A stretch of 64,000 nucleotides of DNA from assembly GCF_020405225.1 (NCBI RefSeq), contig NZ_CP084476.1, positions 1 through 64,000 of the forward strand, in the 5' to 3' direction. This document shows positions 40,958 to 50,611 of this stretch, piece by piece (the first letter of the stretch is position 1; each line of letters starts with the position of its first letter). The DNA is from Natrinema sp. DC36. Its GTDB lineage: Archaea; Halobacteriota; Halobacteria; Halobacteriales; Natrialbaceae. Below the pieces are notes generated by a model. It worked only from the letters and a program-made list of their open reading frames with translations. It searched no databases and was not told the origin of the DNA. Made by a program: the position numbers and the translations under genes.

Positions 40958-42019
40958 TCATAGTCTCTCAATCGAATCGGTCATACTCGCTATCCTGCCC
41001 GCCCGCAGCCGTAACTCCACGATCGTCCCGTCGGGCGGGTCCGTCCCACAGACGTACTCAAGCGCATCGTCCTCGCTCACACGGTAGTACCCCAACTCGC
41101 GCCCCCAGCGTTCCTCGTCGTGGGGGATCGACTCGCCGCCGACCGTCACGATGGATTCCTCGCCTTCGTCGCGTCGGACGGTCTCGACGAACGCCGGGTG
41201 GTCGTCGATCATCACCGCGTCGCCCTCTTCCATGTCGGTCGGGGCTTTCGGCAGCTCGAGCGTGGCTTTGATCTCGTCGCCCGATGCGAGGATGCCCTTC
41301 GCCCACGCCATGAGGGCTTTGACCTGCCCGACGCCGCCCTCGGCGTAGACCTTGACGCGTTTTGGGCTGTCTTCGAGCACGACCGTCTCCCCGTTGGAGT
41401 CGTCGGTCGGCGTCCACTCGTGGCGCTGTGCGCCGTCGACGGCCAGCGTGAGTTCGGTGCCCGCCGGGAGTGCGTTATCCACGATATCGAGGACGCTCAC
41501 ATGCACAGGGCCGTCTGCGCGGGCGAGGTCGAACTCCGCAAATTTGATTTGCTCGGGCTCTTGGGCGCTGGCGGTGGCGGCCGTCCCACCGAGTGCCAGT
41601 GCGCCCGCGAGGACACCGATCGTCTGGCGGCGGGTGACTTGGACGTCGTCGCTGGTCGCGGCCGTGCCGCCGATCGCGAGGCCGAGGAGTCCCGTGGTGG
41701 TTTCGTTTCCGTCGTCGTCGCCCCACGAAAGGAGCGAGTCGTCCCCGCTCTGTGTGGGTGCAAAGCGGAGATTCTCGACCGCCGCGACCGTGTGCTCGTC
41801 TTCGGCGGTCTCGGTATCGGTGTCCTCATCGGTCTCGGCGTCAGTTTCCGCCGGTGTCGAGATTTGCAGTGGCCCGAAGGCCACGCCGCGTGGGGTTGTG
41901 GTGATTCGCTCGAGGCCCGCGATTCGCGGCGTGTCTCCGGTCAGGGAGATGACGCCGCCCTGCGGAGTGAGGAAGCAGGACGATTCGCCGCCGTCTATTG
42001 TTGGGTAAGTTCGTGGCAT
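40958..42019 (-). CDS. Unknown protein with internal Tat-like segment (353 aa)
   Basis: Residues 1-50 are a small beta domain (GGVISLTGDTPRIAGLERI). An acidic linker (ETDEDTDTETAEDEHT) and a segment VTRRQTIGVLAGALALGG at about 127-145 follow. The last is a twin-arginine signal lying unusually far inside the chain. The C-terminal 200 residues are acidic and beta-rich. Either two proteins are fused or the signal is a membrane anchor. Gene order suggests a partner of the beta-helix protein. Confidence 0.55.
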   Translation of the reverse strand: MPRTYPTIDGGESSCFLTPQGGVISLTGDTPRIAGLERITTTPRGVAFGPLQISTPAETDAETDEDTDTETAEDEHTVAAVENLRFAPTQSGDDSLLSWGDDDGNETTTGLLGLAIGGTAATSDDVQVTRRQTIGVLAGALALGGTAATASAQEPEQIKFAEFDLARADGPVHVSVLDIVDNALPAGTELTLAVDGAQRHEWTPTDDSNGETVVLEDSPKRVKVYAEGGVGQVKALMAWAKGILASGDEIKATLELPKAPTDMEEGDAVMIDDHPAFVETVRRDEGEESIVTVGGESIPHDEERWGRELGYYRVSEDDALEYVCGTDPPDGTIVELRLRAGRIASMTDSIERL

Positions 42020-42086
42020 GGGTTTCTGAGAAGGTCAGTCGGTCTGCGAGTCGATCGGTCGTCGGGTGGGGGTTCTGGGGGTGGCA

Positions 42087-42875
42087 TTAGGAGTCCTCCA
42101 CGCGGAGTGTGTCGCTCTCGTCGGCCCCGCGCAAGCCGAGTGGGATCCAGATGTTTCGGGCCGCCCACGCGTCCCACGTCCCGTCTTTCCACCATGTGTC
42201 TCTGGAATCAATCAGGGAGAACGGGTCCTCTACTGCCGTTTTCGAGGTCTTCTTGAACACGTCGTTTTTGTACCACGAGTCTCGCTTATCCAACCACGAT
42301 CCGAACTCCGCGCCGGAGATCGTATCCGGTAAGACGCCGTCGCGACTCGCGCCGCGTCCGTTCCGAAAGTGGTGCCACGGATCGACGACCCGGAGTTTCG
42401 GATGCGTCGGTCCGTCACCGTGTTGGGTCCGTAACTCGAGGTCCGATTCGGGCAAGTCGAGTACGAAATGATGGTAGCCCGATTGAAGCGTTCTGACTAC
42501 TTCGCCCGTCGATTTGTCCACCGCGCACACGTAGGGCTCATGGTCTGAAAAGTGCGCATCGGGGCCTGAGAGGAACGGGATCAGGCTCGTCAGGCCGCTT
42601 TGCTGTGTTGGGTACTTGAACCAATAGTAGTACGCGCGCAGGTCCGGATACTCACTCGAGTCGGCGTACCAGCCGTAGCACCCGACTAAGAGTTGTCGGG
42701 CCTCTCGGGAAGCGATGATCGACGGCTGGTATTTCCGAAGCTCGTCGAGATCGTCACCGACGTTCTCTAAGTGGTCCGGGCGCGACGGGGGTTCGGCGGC
42801 CGTCGCGGTGCCGACCGCGAGCGTGCCGAGCGCCCCGGCTGCGGCGGCTCGTCGGATGAATTGTCGTCGGTGCAT
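42087..42875 (-). CDS. Tat-exported protein (262 aa)
   Basis: MHRRQFIRRAAAAGALGTL is a clear Tat signal with cleavage near residue 27. The mature domain is Trp/Tyr-rich (YGWYADSSEYPDLRAYYYWF) and contains His clusters (GYHHFVL, DPWHHF). No catalytic signature is recognised. It lies beside the subtilase gene, 9 bp away, and may be its partner or substrate. Confidence 0.65.
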   Translation of the reverse strand: MHRRQFIRRAAAAGALGTLAVGTATAAEPPSRPDHLENVGDDLDELRKYQPSIIASREARQLLVGCYGWYADSSEYPDLRAYYYWFKYPTQQSGLTSLIPFLSGPDAHFSDHEPYVCAVDKSTGEVVRTLQSGYHHFVLDLPESDLELRTQHGDGPTHPKLRVVDPWHHFRNGRGASRDGVLPDTISGAEFGSWLDKRDSWYKNDVFKKTSKTAVEDPFSLIDSRDTWWKDGTWDAWAARNIWIPLGLRGADESDTLRVEDS

Positions 42876-42884
42876 GGGCCTGGA

Positions 42885-44432
42885 TTAGAACGAATTAACG
42901 AGTTGCGTGTAACGACTCCCGGATAAGTAGTCGTAGGCCGCGCCCCTCGCCGCCGCCTCGTCGGTTTCGGCGTCTTCTTGATCCTCGTCGGGTTCAGTGC
43001 CCGAAAGTAAGTTCGCGGCCGACGGCATCCCCGCGCCGACCTCCTCGTGGGCGGCTTTCGGGATGGGTTCGGCCGTCCGAGTTAGTTCCTCGCGCGCGCT
43101 TTCGAGGTCCGAGATTCGACCGTCGGCGACCCCAAGGCCAGCGACGCCAGCCGCGACCGGCCCGGCCATGCTCGTCCCCGTGAGTACGTCGCCCGACGCG
43201 CTCTCGAGCTTGCACCCCGGCGCGGCCACGTCGGGCATTGCCCCGGCCGTCTCGCCCCCGGAGTTGTCCGTGAGCCCGTTGTGCGGGCCGATGTTCGAGT
43301 AGTACGCGCTTAGTGCGTCTTCGGGTGGGGCGACCGTCGTCGATCCGACGGCGATCGTGTGCTCGCTCGAGGCCGGCGTGGCGACCCATCGGGACGCCTG
43401 CCTGTCGTTCCCCGCGGCCACGATCGGGATCACGCCCTGTTCGGCCGAGTAGGCGAGCGCGTTGTCGATCGCCGTGCTGAACTGTGGGCTTCCGAGCGAG
43501 AGATTGATGATATCTACGCCCTGGTCCGCCGCGTATCGGATTCCGGCGGCGATATCCGAGAGTGAGCCGCTGCCCTCGTCGTTCAAGACCTTCGCGCCGA
43601 GTACGGATGCGGCGGGGAGGAATCCCTCGAGCGAGGCGTCCGACGGCGTTCGGGCCGCAAGGCAGGCGGCGCACCAATCCCCGTGACCGTTGCCGTCCGC
43701 CACGGCGTCGGTGCCGGTCGGATCGTTGCTCTCGACGAAGTTCTTCGATTCCGCGAGTAGCCGCGTGTTCCCCTCCGAATCATCCAGATAGGCAGCATCG
43801 GTCACGCCCGTATCGCCGACTGCGACCGTCACGGTCGACGTATCGGGGAGTGTCACGTCGACGCTGGTTGCGGCGGTCGCCTCTCGAGCCGCGAGCATGG
43901 CGTCTTGCTCCATATCCGAATCGAAGGCCACGCCGTCGGCCTCGGGGACGCCCTCGCTGAACGTCGAGAGGAGCACCGATTCGAGTGCGCCCGGCGATGT
44001 CCATTCGCTCGAGGTGCCCGGCGTGAGTGGGTCGGCGAGACTGACCGTTCGGTTGAGTTCGATCGACTCAATGTAGGAGAGTGACTGTAGCCCCTCGCCG
44101 AGCCACCGTTCGCGGTTTCGGACGCCGATATCGCCGGGTGGGGCGATGAGCGTCGCCATGCCGCTCGCAGTGTGCTCGCGTGCGTCGATCGACTCGCGGT
44201 CGTCACCGGAGGATACCCAATCAGCCAGCGCTGCGAGGTTATCTTCGCGTTCAGTCTCGTCCGAGCCGCTCACAGAGACGATCCAACTCGGACGGTCGTC
44301 GGAGTGAATCACCGCGTCATCGGGTGGCGACCAGCCCGTGATTCCTGGCGTGGTCGTCGGGGACAGCGAAGCCAGTGTAACCGATCCGGCACCGATACTA
44401 TACAGGAACTGTCGTCGGGAGTGTCGTGTCAT
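42885..44432 (-). CDS. Tat-exported subtilisin-family protease
   Basis: The 515-aa product has a Tat signal (HSRRQFLYSIGAGS) and a subtilase core: Asp207 in VAVGDTGV, His250 in GNGHGDW, Asn342 in AAGND and Ser421 in TGTSMAGP. All four catalytic residues are present. An N-terminal propeptide-like region covers about 45-190. The C-terminus is an acidic linker ending in a short Tyr-rich tail. It would act outside the cell, perhaps maturing the element's surface proteins or attacking host S-layer. Confidence 0.9.
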   Translation of the reverse strand: MTRHSRRQFLYSIGAGSVTLASLSPTTTPGITGWSPPDDAVIHSDDRPSWIVSVSGSDETEREDNLAALADWVSSGDDRESIDAREHTASGMATLIAPPGDIGVRNRERWLGEGLQSLSYIESIELNRTVSLADPLTPGTSSEWTSPGALESVLLSTFSEGVPEADGVAFDSDMEQDAMLAAREATAATSVDVTLPDTSTVTVAVGDTGVTDAAYLDDSEGNTRLLAESKNFVESNDPTGTDAVADGNGHGDWCAACLAARTPSDASLEGFLPAASVLGAKVLNDEGSGSLSDIAAGIRYAADQGVDIINLSLGSPQFSTAIDNALAYSAEQGVIPIVAAGNDRQASRWVATPASSEHTIAVGSTTVAPPEDALSAYYSNIGPHNGLTDNSGGETAGAMPDVAAPGCKLESASGDVLTGTSMAGPVAAGVAGLGVADGRISDLESAREELTRTAEPIPKAAHEEVGAGMPSAANLLSGTEPDEDQEDAETDEAAARGAAYDYLSGSRYTQLVNSF

Positions 44433-44534
44433 GGTAGGTACCTCCGTGATACCGCGGGTTTCGGTTGCTTACAGTGCCAGCTAACGGTGGATGTGTCTCG
44501 ATGGATCATGGCTGAATGAGGAATGGTGAGTTGC

Positions 44535-45776
44535 TTAGTCGGACGCGGCGAGCTGTGGCCGAAGCGGGATGCCCTCCCATTTGGAATGGTGGCACTTCCG
44601 GCAGAGCGTTACGAGGTTGTCGAGTGCGTTCGCTTTCTCGTAGCCCTCATGTTCGCGGAAGGGAACGATGTGATGGACATGTAGCCGCTCGCCCCATCGT
44701 TCCAAGTGCTCTAGTTGTGTCAGTCCACATCCTTGGCAGGCGAAATCGTCGTTTTCGCGCGCCTTTCGCCGTTGTTTTTCCCAATTTGGCCCGTAATAGT
44801 CATTCCATCCACCCTGCCAATTCGGAGCGTTTTCACCTTTCCAATTTTCGCGTTTCCATTGGCGGTTGCACTCGATGCTACAGTAGAAACGATCGTGCTT
44901 CTTGGCCTCGGATGGTATTTTGTCGATATCACACCCGCAGTAAGCACACTCGACAGTTACTTTCGGTTTCCAGTTGGGGTGTTTCTCCCCTGTTTGATCT
45001 GAAAGGTGATCCGAGTAGCACTCCATGTCGCAGAAGTTCTCACCCTCCGGATTGTACTCGTAAGGTCTCAGTTGTAATTCCTTGTCGCACTGACCGCACT
45101 CCGTCTCAATTCGTGCGTAATTCGGATGGTCAGAGCCAGTTGGTGCAAATTCTTGCTGCCACTCGTCGTGGCACTCTTTGCCGCAAAACGGCTGCATGCC
45201 CGCTTCTAAAAACGACTGCATTTTGGCGACTTGTTCGCCACAATTCGAACATGGGACTTCGGCCCTTGAGTAAGAGGGGTGAGATTCTCCCGAAACGTTT
45301 TCCGACTGCCATTGGCCTTTGCAGTCGCCGTCGCAAAAGAACTCGTCACAACGATTTACTCGGTGACGCGTCCGGGCCAATTCCGCCCCACAATTACTAC
45401 ACTCGACAGTGACATCGCCGCCCTTCCAACAGGGATGGTTTTCACCCGCCCGAATGTCCGTTTTGTTCAAGAACTCTGTTTGGCAGTCTTGTGTGCAAAA
45501 CAGGTTCTCTTTCCCTTCGACCTCGGACTGTATTCGGGAGAACTCTGTTCCACAATTATCGCACTCGACCTCAATGCTCGGCTTGTGGTTGGGTTCGAAC
45601 CCTGCTTCCTGAAGTGCTGCCGAATACGAGTCGAATCGCCTCAACAGCGTAGAGGTGTGGAATTTTGCGTGAGAGTTGATGTCCTTGGTCCGTGGCGTTC
45701 TGTCGATTTCATCGGCTACTCGCTCGATTTCCTCCAGAAGTTCCGCCTTGGAATATTTGTGGGATTGGCCCGGCAT
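44535..45776 (-). CDS. Homing-type HNH protein with repeated zinc modules
   Basis: The 413-aa product starts with a homing-endonuclease-associated repeat (KAELLEEIERVADEIDRTPR..., about 10-60). Six or so tandem zinc modules follow (each CxxCG...FC...C), and the chain ends in HNH: CQGCGLTQ, LHVHHIVPF and NLVTLCRKCHH. The repeated zinc modules suggest sequence-specific DNA reading. It is inserted between the subtilase and LamG-protein genes without disrupting either. ATG 45776 is used. Confidence 0.85.
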   Translation of the reverse strand: MPGQSHKYSKAELLEEIERVADEIDRTPRTKDINSHAKFHTSTLLRRFDSYSAALQEAGFEPNHKPSIEVECDNCGTEFSRIQSEVEGKENLFCTQDCQTEFLNKTDIRAGENHPCWKGGDVTVECSNCGAELARTRHRVNRCDEFFCDGDCKGQWQSENVSGESHPSYSRAEVPCSNCGEQVAKMQSFLEAGMQPFCGKECHDEWQQEFAPTGSDHPNYARIETECGQCDKELQLRPYEYNPEGENFCDMECYSDHLSDQTGEKHPNWKPKVTVECAYCGCDIDKIPSEAKKHDRFYCSIECNRQWKRENWKGENAPNWQGGWNDYYGPNWEKQRRKARENDDFACQGCGLTQLEHLERWGERLHVHHIVPFREHEGYEKANALDNLVTLCRKCHHSKWEGIPLRPQLAASD

Positions 45777-45778
45777 TG

Positions 45779-48700
45779 TTATCCCCAGAACCTCCAAATC
45801 ATACGCATATATTGACTGTCGCGCCGCTTTAAGATTCCGACACCCAACAGTAAAAGTGCGGTTCCACTTCCAGCGATCGACAGTGGTGACGGGATCTCAA
45901 TCCCGCCGATGGTCCGGGCGATCCGATGCGTGATTCGGGCTGTCCAGCCGGGCGAAGATATGACCTCCATCTCGAGCGATCCGTCTTCGCGCGTGTACGT
46001 GTAGAGAATCTGTTTTTCCCCGTCAGCGGCCGTCTGGACCTCTCCGAATCGAGTCGACCCGTCGTGGGTGACCGGGTCGCCGCCGAGGCCCGCCGCGCTA
46101 CGCCAATACAAGGCCGAATCTGACATGCCCTCCAGATGTAATTCGATCGGGACGTGTGCGTTCACGCGCTCTTCCGAATTGCCGTGGAGCACGTTCACCT
46201 CGAAGCTGTGCTCGTCGCCCGACATGGCGTTCGCGGGCTTGAGCACGAGTGACCCTGGCCCGTCCGAGTCGTCCGCTATCACGTCGATCTTCAAGCGACC
46301 GTTACTCGAATCGATGCGCGCGCTTGCGAGTTCCTCGCCGGTCACGGCGTAGGTGCCGAGCGTGCTTTCACTCGCGCGCACGGTCGCCGGATCGCTTCGG
46401 GACTGTTCGTGTGCGCGCACGCGTTCGGAGACCACGAATCGGTCGCCCTGGTCGTTCTCGAAGGTGAGCCTGACCGAATGCACGCCCTGTCCGTCGGTTT
46501 TGAACGACGCTCGGTCGCGTTCGGTGTCGACCGTCGCATTGATCGACTCGCCGTCGTCGTTCCACGCTTCCGCCGAGACGAGCTGGCCGTAGCCCGTATC
46601 GGGTTTCGCTTCGACGCCGACGTAGACGTTCTCGCTCGGTCCGGGTGCGAGCGTCGAGAAGTCCACCGCGTTGACCGTCGGGATCGAACCCCCGAAGGCC
46701 GGGTTCGTGGCGCTGATTCGGTCGTCCAGCACGCCCTCGTCCGATCCGCCGCCGATGAGTCCGCCGTCGCCGCTCGAGGCGGCTTGCACGCGGATATCGA
46801 ACGCCGCCGGGTCGGTCTCGCCGATCGGCAGGTCCGAAATGACGAGTTGCTGGCCGCCCCCACCGAAGATTCCAGTCGATTCGACCGAGTAGTATTCTTC
46901 GGGGATCGGCTCGACAGTGCCGTCAGACCAGTGGATTTCCGGGGCCACCGTGTCGGGATCGACGCTATTCGGGAGCGGGTACTCGAGGTTCAACCCGCCG
47001 TCGTCGATGTTAATCGGATTCTCACCGAGATCGGGCGGTTCGATTTCCCCGATTCCGGCGAGCGCCACCTGCATGTGGCGGGTCTCGCGCGTGAGTTCGT
47101 CACTCGAGAGGTCTTCGGCCGCCTGGATTTCCGAGAACTCAGAACGCTCGAGGTATCGCTCTTTTGCGCCGGGGACGGCTTGAACGAGCGTGCTATGGTC
47201 GGTGTAGACCCGTCTCAGGGTCTCGTTTTCCATTTCCTCGAGGCGCTGCGTGTACTCGTTCTCGAGTTCGGAAATTGTCTCGTTGAGGCGCTGGTTCTCG
47301 AGGAACGCCATGAGGTCGGCGAACGAAGACATGTCCCCGAGTGGGACTTCCGGCGATCGGTAGACCGTTACGGTGACGCCCTCCGCGGGCGCTTCGACGG
47401 TCTTCGGTCGGGAGCTCGGCAAGTAGAACGTCCCGTTGTAGTCCTTGGATTGGAACTCACGAAGGTTCTCGAGTGACGGACTCTGGATGTCCTTCAGGAG
47501 TTGGCCGTCCGCTTTCATGGCCTTCAGGTCCGTCGTGACGGCGTTACTCGGCACGTTGACGCTGAAGTGACCGGTTTCGTTCGTTCGGACCGTCGATCGG
47601 ACGACGTGATCCTGCGCGAGCAGGTCACGGATTCGGTTCGCGCGATCGGTCAGTTGGTTGGCCTCGTTTCGGAGATCCGATTCCCACGCGCTTGCGATTT
47701 CGCTAGGACTCCCGACGACGATTGGGTATTTCGCGTCGTCGCCCTCGAGATGAATTTGGTAGACGCCCGCTGGCAGTTTCGTCTCGGCGTAGGGCATCGA
47801 CGATGGGTCGCCCCATCCACCGCCCGCCCGCTTGTTGACGGGGACCGTCTTAGTGTCGATTACGTCACCACCTGGGCCGAGTTGCTCGACGACGACCGGT
47901 CCCTTGTCGATGTACGTTCCAGGGAGTTGCAGTTCGTAGCCGTCGGGGAGCCGGCCCTGACTGCCGTCGGGATTCCACGGCACGAAGTTGACCGGTTCAT
48001 CCGCCGGGAGTACGACCTTCGGCGGGACGAGATCGGCGTCGTCAACCCACGGCGCGGTCGCGATATCCTCGCTCGTGTACGCGAGTGGCACCTCCTCGCT
48101 TTTGCCTTCGAGGAAGCTTCCTTCGACATTCAAGTCGCGACTAAAGCTATCTGGGAGTGGATTCGTCAGTTCCTGTTGGAGTTCCTGCGCTTGGCGCTCG
48201 AGGGATTTGGCGTCGGATTTGTCGAGTGCCGGCTCGGTTATCGAGTGGGATATGAGCGTGGCGTTAGAGACTGGGTTTCCATTTTGGTCGGTGACTTGGC
48301 CGGTGATTGTGTCGGCTTCGAATCCGACATCAGGGTTTGAATGGAGTTTACTAATTTCAGACGAAGAGAGAGCATAGTTGTACGCCCGGTACTCGTCCAC
48401 TGTTGCATTAACTCCTGATGCGAATTGGTGGGTCCCCGGGGTCCCCATGCTCCCCGTGTTTCCGCTTCCGTGGCCAGAATGAGAGCCGTTTATGTAAATG
48501 TCAGTAGTCGTTTCAGAATCTGTATCTCTGATCCGAACAGTTGTATGATACCATTCGCCATTATTGTAATTTCCACTGATTGCAACAGTCCTCGCTCCAC
48601 CATTATATTCGTGATCAACAAGTAATTCTGAAAATTCTTTGCTATAAGAAACAGATATTCCATGTCCACCATCTATATTTGAATAAATCTGTCCATAATC

Positions 48701-49096
48701 AGTGGTTTTGAACCAGAATGAATACGTTTGGCTACCGCTTATGCTGTCAGCACCAAACGAACCGGCACTAGCACTCCCAAGTGAGAGAGCTGTATCAGTT
48801 ATGTTTGAATCGACAAACTCGCCGTTCTGAGTGTTCAGTCCGAGGCCCTGGACCTCATCGACAGTATCGTTTTCAAAATCCCACCGGAGTTCTGGATTAT
48901 CTACCGATGTGTTGTCCTCAGCAGCAACTGCCGGTTGGGACCCAAACGTTACGAATCCCGCAAACAGACTCAGTGTTAGCAGAAGGGCGACCACAACAGA
49001 TGCGGTTTGATCACGCCTGATAGACGGCATGGATAAGTCTGTCAGGCGAGACCAGCTGCTACTCGCGTCGCTCGAGGAGGGTTTGCGTTTACTCAT
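45779..49096 (-). CDS. Giant LamG-domain surface protein (1105 aa)
   Basis: A hydrophobic helix at about 33-55 serves as signal or anchor. Residues about 65-245 form a LamG/concanavalin-type domain (SYSFWFKTT-like strands, WYHTTVRIRD, TVDEYRAYNYALS). Residues about 263-285 (ITGQVTDQNGNPVSNATL) look like a carboxypeptidase regulatory-like fold. Then come a long beta-rich middle, a coiled coil (ISELENEYTQRLEEMENETL) and a C-terminal membrane helix (about 1065-1085) with a basic tail. The LamG part (nt about 48340-48970) is much lower in GC than the rest. Likely a host- or surface-binding adhesin. Confidence 0.75.
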   Translation of the reverse strand: MSKRKPSSSDASSSWSRLTDLSMPSIRRDQTASVVVALLLTLSLFAGFVTFGSQPAVAAEDNTSVDNPELRWDFENDTVDEVQGLGLNTQNGEFVDSNITDTALSLGSASAGSFGADSISGSQTYSFWFKTTDYGQIYSNIDGGHGISVSYSKEFSELLVDHEYNGGARTVAISGNYNNGEWYHTTVRIRDTDSETTTDIYINGSHSGHGSGNTGSMGTPGTHQFASGVNATVDEYRAYNYALSSSEISKLHSNPDVGFEADTITGQVTDQNGNPVSNATLISHSITEPALDKSDAKSLERQAQELQQELTNPLPDSFSRDLNVEGSFLEGKSEEVPLAYTSEDIATAPWVDDADLVPPKVVLPADEPVNFVPWNPDGSQGRLPDGYELQLPGTYIDKGPVVVEQLGPGGDVIDTKTVPVNKRAGGGWGDPSSMPYAETKLPAGVYQIHLEGDDAKYPIVVGSPSEIASAWESDLRNEANQLTDRANRIRDLLAQDHVVRSTVRTNETGHFSVNVPSNAVTTDLKAMKADGQLLKDIQSPSLENLREFQSKDYNGTFYLPSSRPKTVEAPAEGVTVTVYRSPEVPLGDMSSFADLMAFLENQRLNETISELENEYTQRLEEMENETLRRVYTDHSTLVQAVPGAKERYLERSEFSEIQAAEDLSSDELTRETRHMQVALAGIGEIEPPDLGENPINIDDGGLNLEYPLPNSVDPDTVAPEIHWSDGTVEPIPEEYYSVESTGIFGGGGQQLVISDLPIGETDPAAFDIRVQAASSGDGGLIGGGSDEGVLDDRISATNPAFGGSIPTVNAVDFSTLAPGPSENVYVGVEAKPDTGYGQLVSAEAWNDDGESINATVDTERDRASFKTDGQGVHSVRLTFENDQGDRFVVSERVRAHEQSRSDPATVRASESTLGTYAVTGEELASARIDSSNGRLKIDVIADDSDGPGSLVLKPANAMSGDEHSFEVNVLHGNSEERVNAHVPIELHLEGMSDSALYWRSAAGLGGDPVTHDGSTRFGEVQTAADGEKQILYTYTREDGSLEMEVISSPGWTARITHRIARTIGGIEIPSPLSIAGSGTALLLLGVGILKRRDSQYMRMIWRFWG

Positions 49097-49106
49097 TGAG
49101 AATCAG

Positions 49107-49703
49107 TTACTCGCCAGTTTTCGCCATTCGCCAGGCGTCTTGCATCAACTTGGACATGATATCCACGTCGCGATCGTCACCATCGCGTTTCCGTCGATCG
49201 GCGGTTTCGCGGAGGGTATCGATGTTATTGTCCGAGAGGTTCAGCTCGTCGCTCCAGTGTCCGAGTAGTTCTTCAACCCCGGACATGAACGGGTCGTACT
49301 TCCGGTCAGGGACGAGCGGGCCGGTCAAGTTTCCGTGTTCTTCGTTCACGCGAACGCGGTGTGACATAGCTCCGTACTCGCCGTCTGCGTGCCACTCCGG
49401 CGCTTGCTTCGGGATGAACACCTCCGGGTTGGATACTTCGACCTCGCAGGGCTCGTCGTGGAGATCGTACTCGCCGGGTTCATGGAAGGCGACCGGACAC
49501 AGCAGTCGTTGTGCCGTTTCTTTCCAAAAGCCAGTCATGACGTACTCACACCGCTCTTTTCGGTAGTGGAACGGTTCGGGGTCGTGGCCGGTCGTGTCCT
49601 CGGTGCCGTCTCGGTCTTTCCCCCACCATTTGTCGCGACGGAATGGCGAATCCGACATCGCTTCGCGTCGCTGTCGCTCGAGGGTGTGTTGGCTTTGACT
49701 CAT
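49107..49703 (-). CDS. Unknown soluble protein (198 aa)
   Basis: The protein is acidic with a His/Tyr/Phe-rich central part (DPEPFHYRKERCEYVMTGFW) and a helical C-terminus. It begins the second leftward set, ending 11 bp before the LamG gene. ATG 49703 or 49658 could start it. No motif is recognised. It may regulate or chaperone the surface protein. Confidence 0.55.
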   Translation of the reverse strand: MSQSQHTLERQRREAMSDSPFRRDKWWGKDRDGTEDTTGHDPEPFHYRKERCEYVMTGFWKETAQRLLCPVAFHEPGEYDLHDEPCEVEVSNPEVFIPKQAPEWHADGEYGAMSHRVRVNEEHGNLTGPLVPDRKYDPFMSGVEELLGHWSDELNLSDNNIDTLRETADRRKRDGDDRDVDIMSKLMQDAWRMAKTGE

Positions 49704-50021
49704 GGGTGAGAATCTGAAGATACTCTCGTCCGCGTCCTACCCACGCAGATCGGTCGGCGTCGGTCGCCGTTCCGCGGACCCAGGAACTGAGGCATTTCAA
49801 CCCCAGTGTGTTAGGCCACAGGAAAACCCGCCCCAGATGGGACACCGCTGCGATGAGCTTGGTTACTAGACACAATTACGCCAAACGTAAAGAAGGTACC
49901 GCTTACAACTGTTTCAGCAAGCCTAACCAATTTAGGAACAGGGTAGAGCAGGACACACAATTTTCTATAGGACCACCACGAACGACTAGAGTTTTTGACC
50001 CGGCGCTGTGAGTAGCAAGAT
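49704..50021. other. 318-bp intergenic region, no clear gene
   Basis: The region separates divergent genes (49703 leftward and 50022 rightward). It presumably holds both promoters. AGTTTTTGACC at about 49989-49999 is a weak TATA candidate for the rightward gene. No strong hairpin or repeat was found. Confidence 0.5.
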
Positions 50022-50225
50022 ATGGGCGACGAGCCCGTCGGCGATCGCGACGACGAGGATGTGTCCGTCACCGCGAAATTCGATAAAGTCCAGATGGACA
50101 AGCTCGAGAAAATGTTTCCCGACGCGCGAAACCACCCCGAACGGTTGCGGCGTGCGATCTGGGTACTGACGAACGCCTCGTCGATTACGATCGAACGCGA
50201 CGCCGACGAAAACGAATCGGAGTAG
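50022..50225 (+). CDS. RHH-like small regulator (67 aa)
   Basis: The core VSVTAKFDKVQMDKLEKMF...HPERLRRAIWVLTNA has the strand-helix-helix outline of ribbon-helix-helix proteins. The tail is acidic. It stands alone and divergent from the surface-protein set, where a repressor of that set would be expected. Confidence 0.6.
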   Translation: MGDEPVGDRDDEDVSVTAKFDKVQMDKLEKMFPDARNHPERLRRAIWVLTNASSITIERDADENESE

Positions 50226-50305
50226 GAGCCCCCGAAGGCCGTGGCAGGATTCGGGGCTACAGAGAGTGGCTACGCTGCGAAATAGGAAAAGGATTCGGTC
50301 GGTCG

Positions 50306-50611
50306 CTACTCTACTCTGTCGATCACTGACGCACCGCTCAGGATCAACTGTGAGCGCCCCGATGCGCTGACCGCACCGGCGAGTCGGCCACGGGCCAACC
50401 AGCAGGCGCGAGTGGTTTCGGGATGCAACTCGCCTTTCGAGCAGCTCGCACAGCGAGTCGTCGTGACATCGATCTCCGAACCGCTAATCAGTACCAGCAC
50501 TTCGACGCGGTGGTTCGGTCGGAGGCATGCGCCACAGACATCGCAGTGGCCCACTTGCCCCGGCCCGATGGGGATTCCCGAAACCAGTGCGTCCTCGAGC
50601 GAGAGTTTCAT
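50306..50611 (-). CDS. Zinc-binding protein (101 aa)
   Basis: CDVCG (about 23-27), then CASC (about 54-57), form a zinc site. The conserved-looking C-terminus (ACWLARGRLAGAVSASGRSQLILSGASVIDRV) appears in many haloarchaeal replicons by my recollection. Overlaps the upstream gene by ATGA. Function unknown. Confidence 0.65.
   Translation of the reverse strand: MKLSLEDALVSGIPIGPGQVGHCDVCGACLRPNHRVEVLVLISGSEIDVTTTRCASCSKGELHPETTRACWLARGRLAGAVSASGRSQLILSGASVIDRVE

Noticed and set aside
45585-45605. GGTTCGAACCC resembling a T-arm
   Set aside because: It lies inside a well-supported zinc-protein reading frame (44535-45776), and no other tRNA parts are near.
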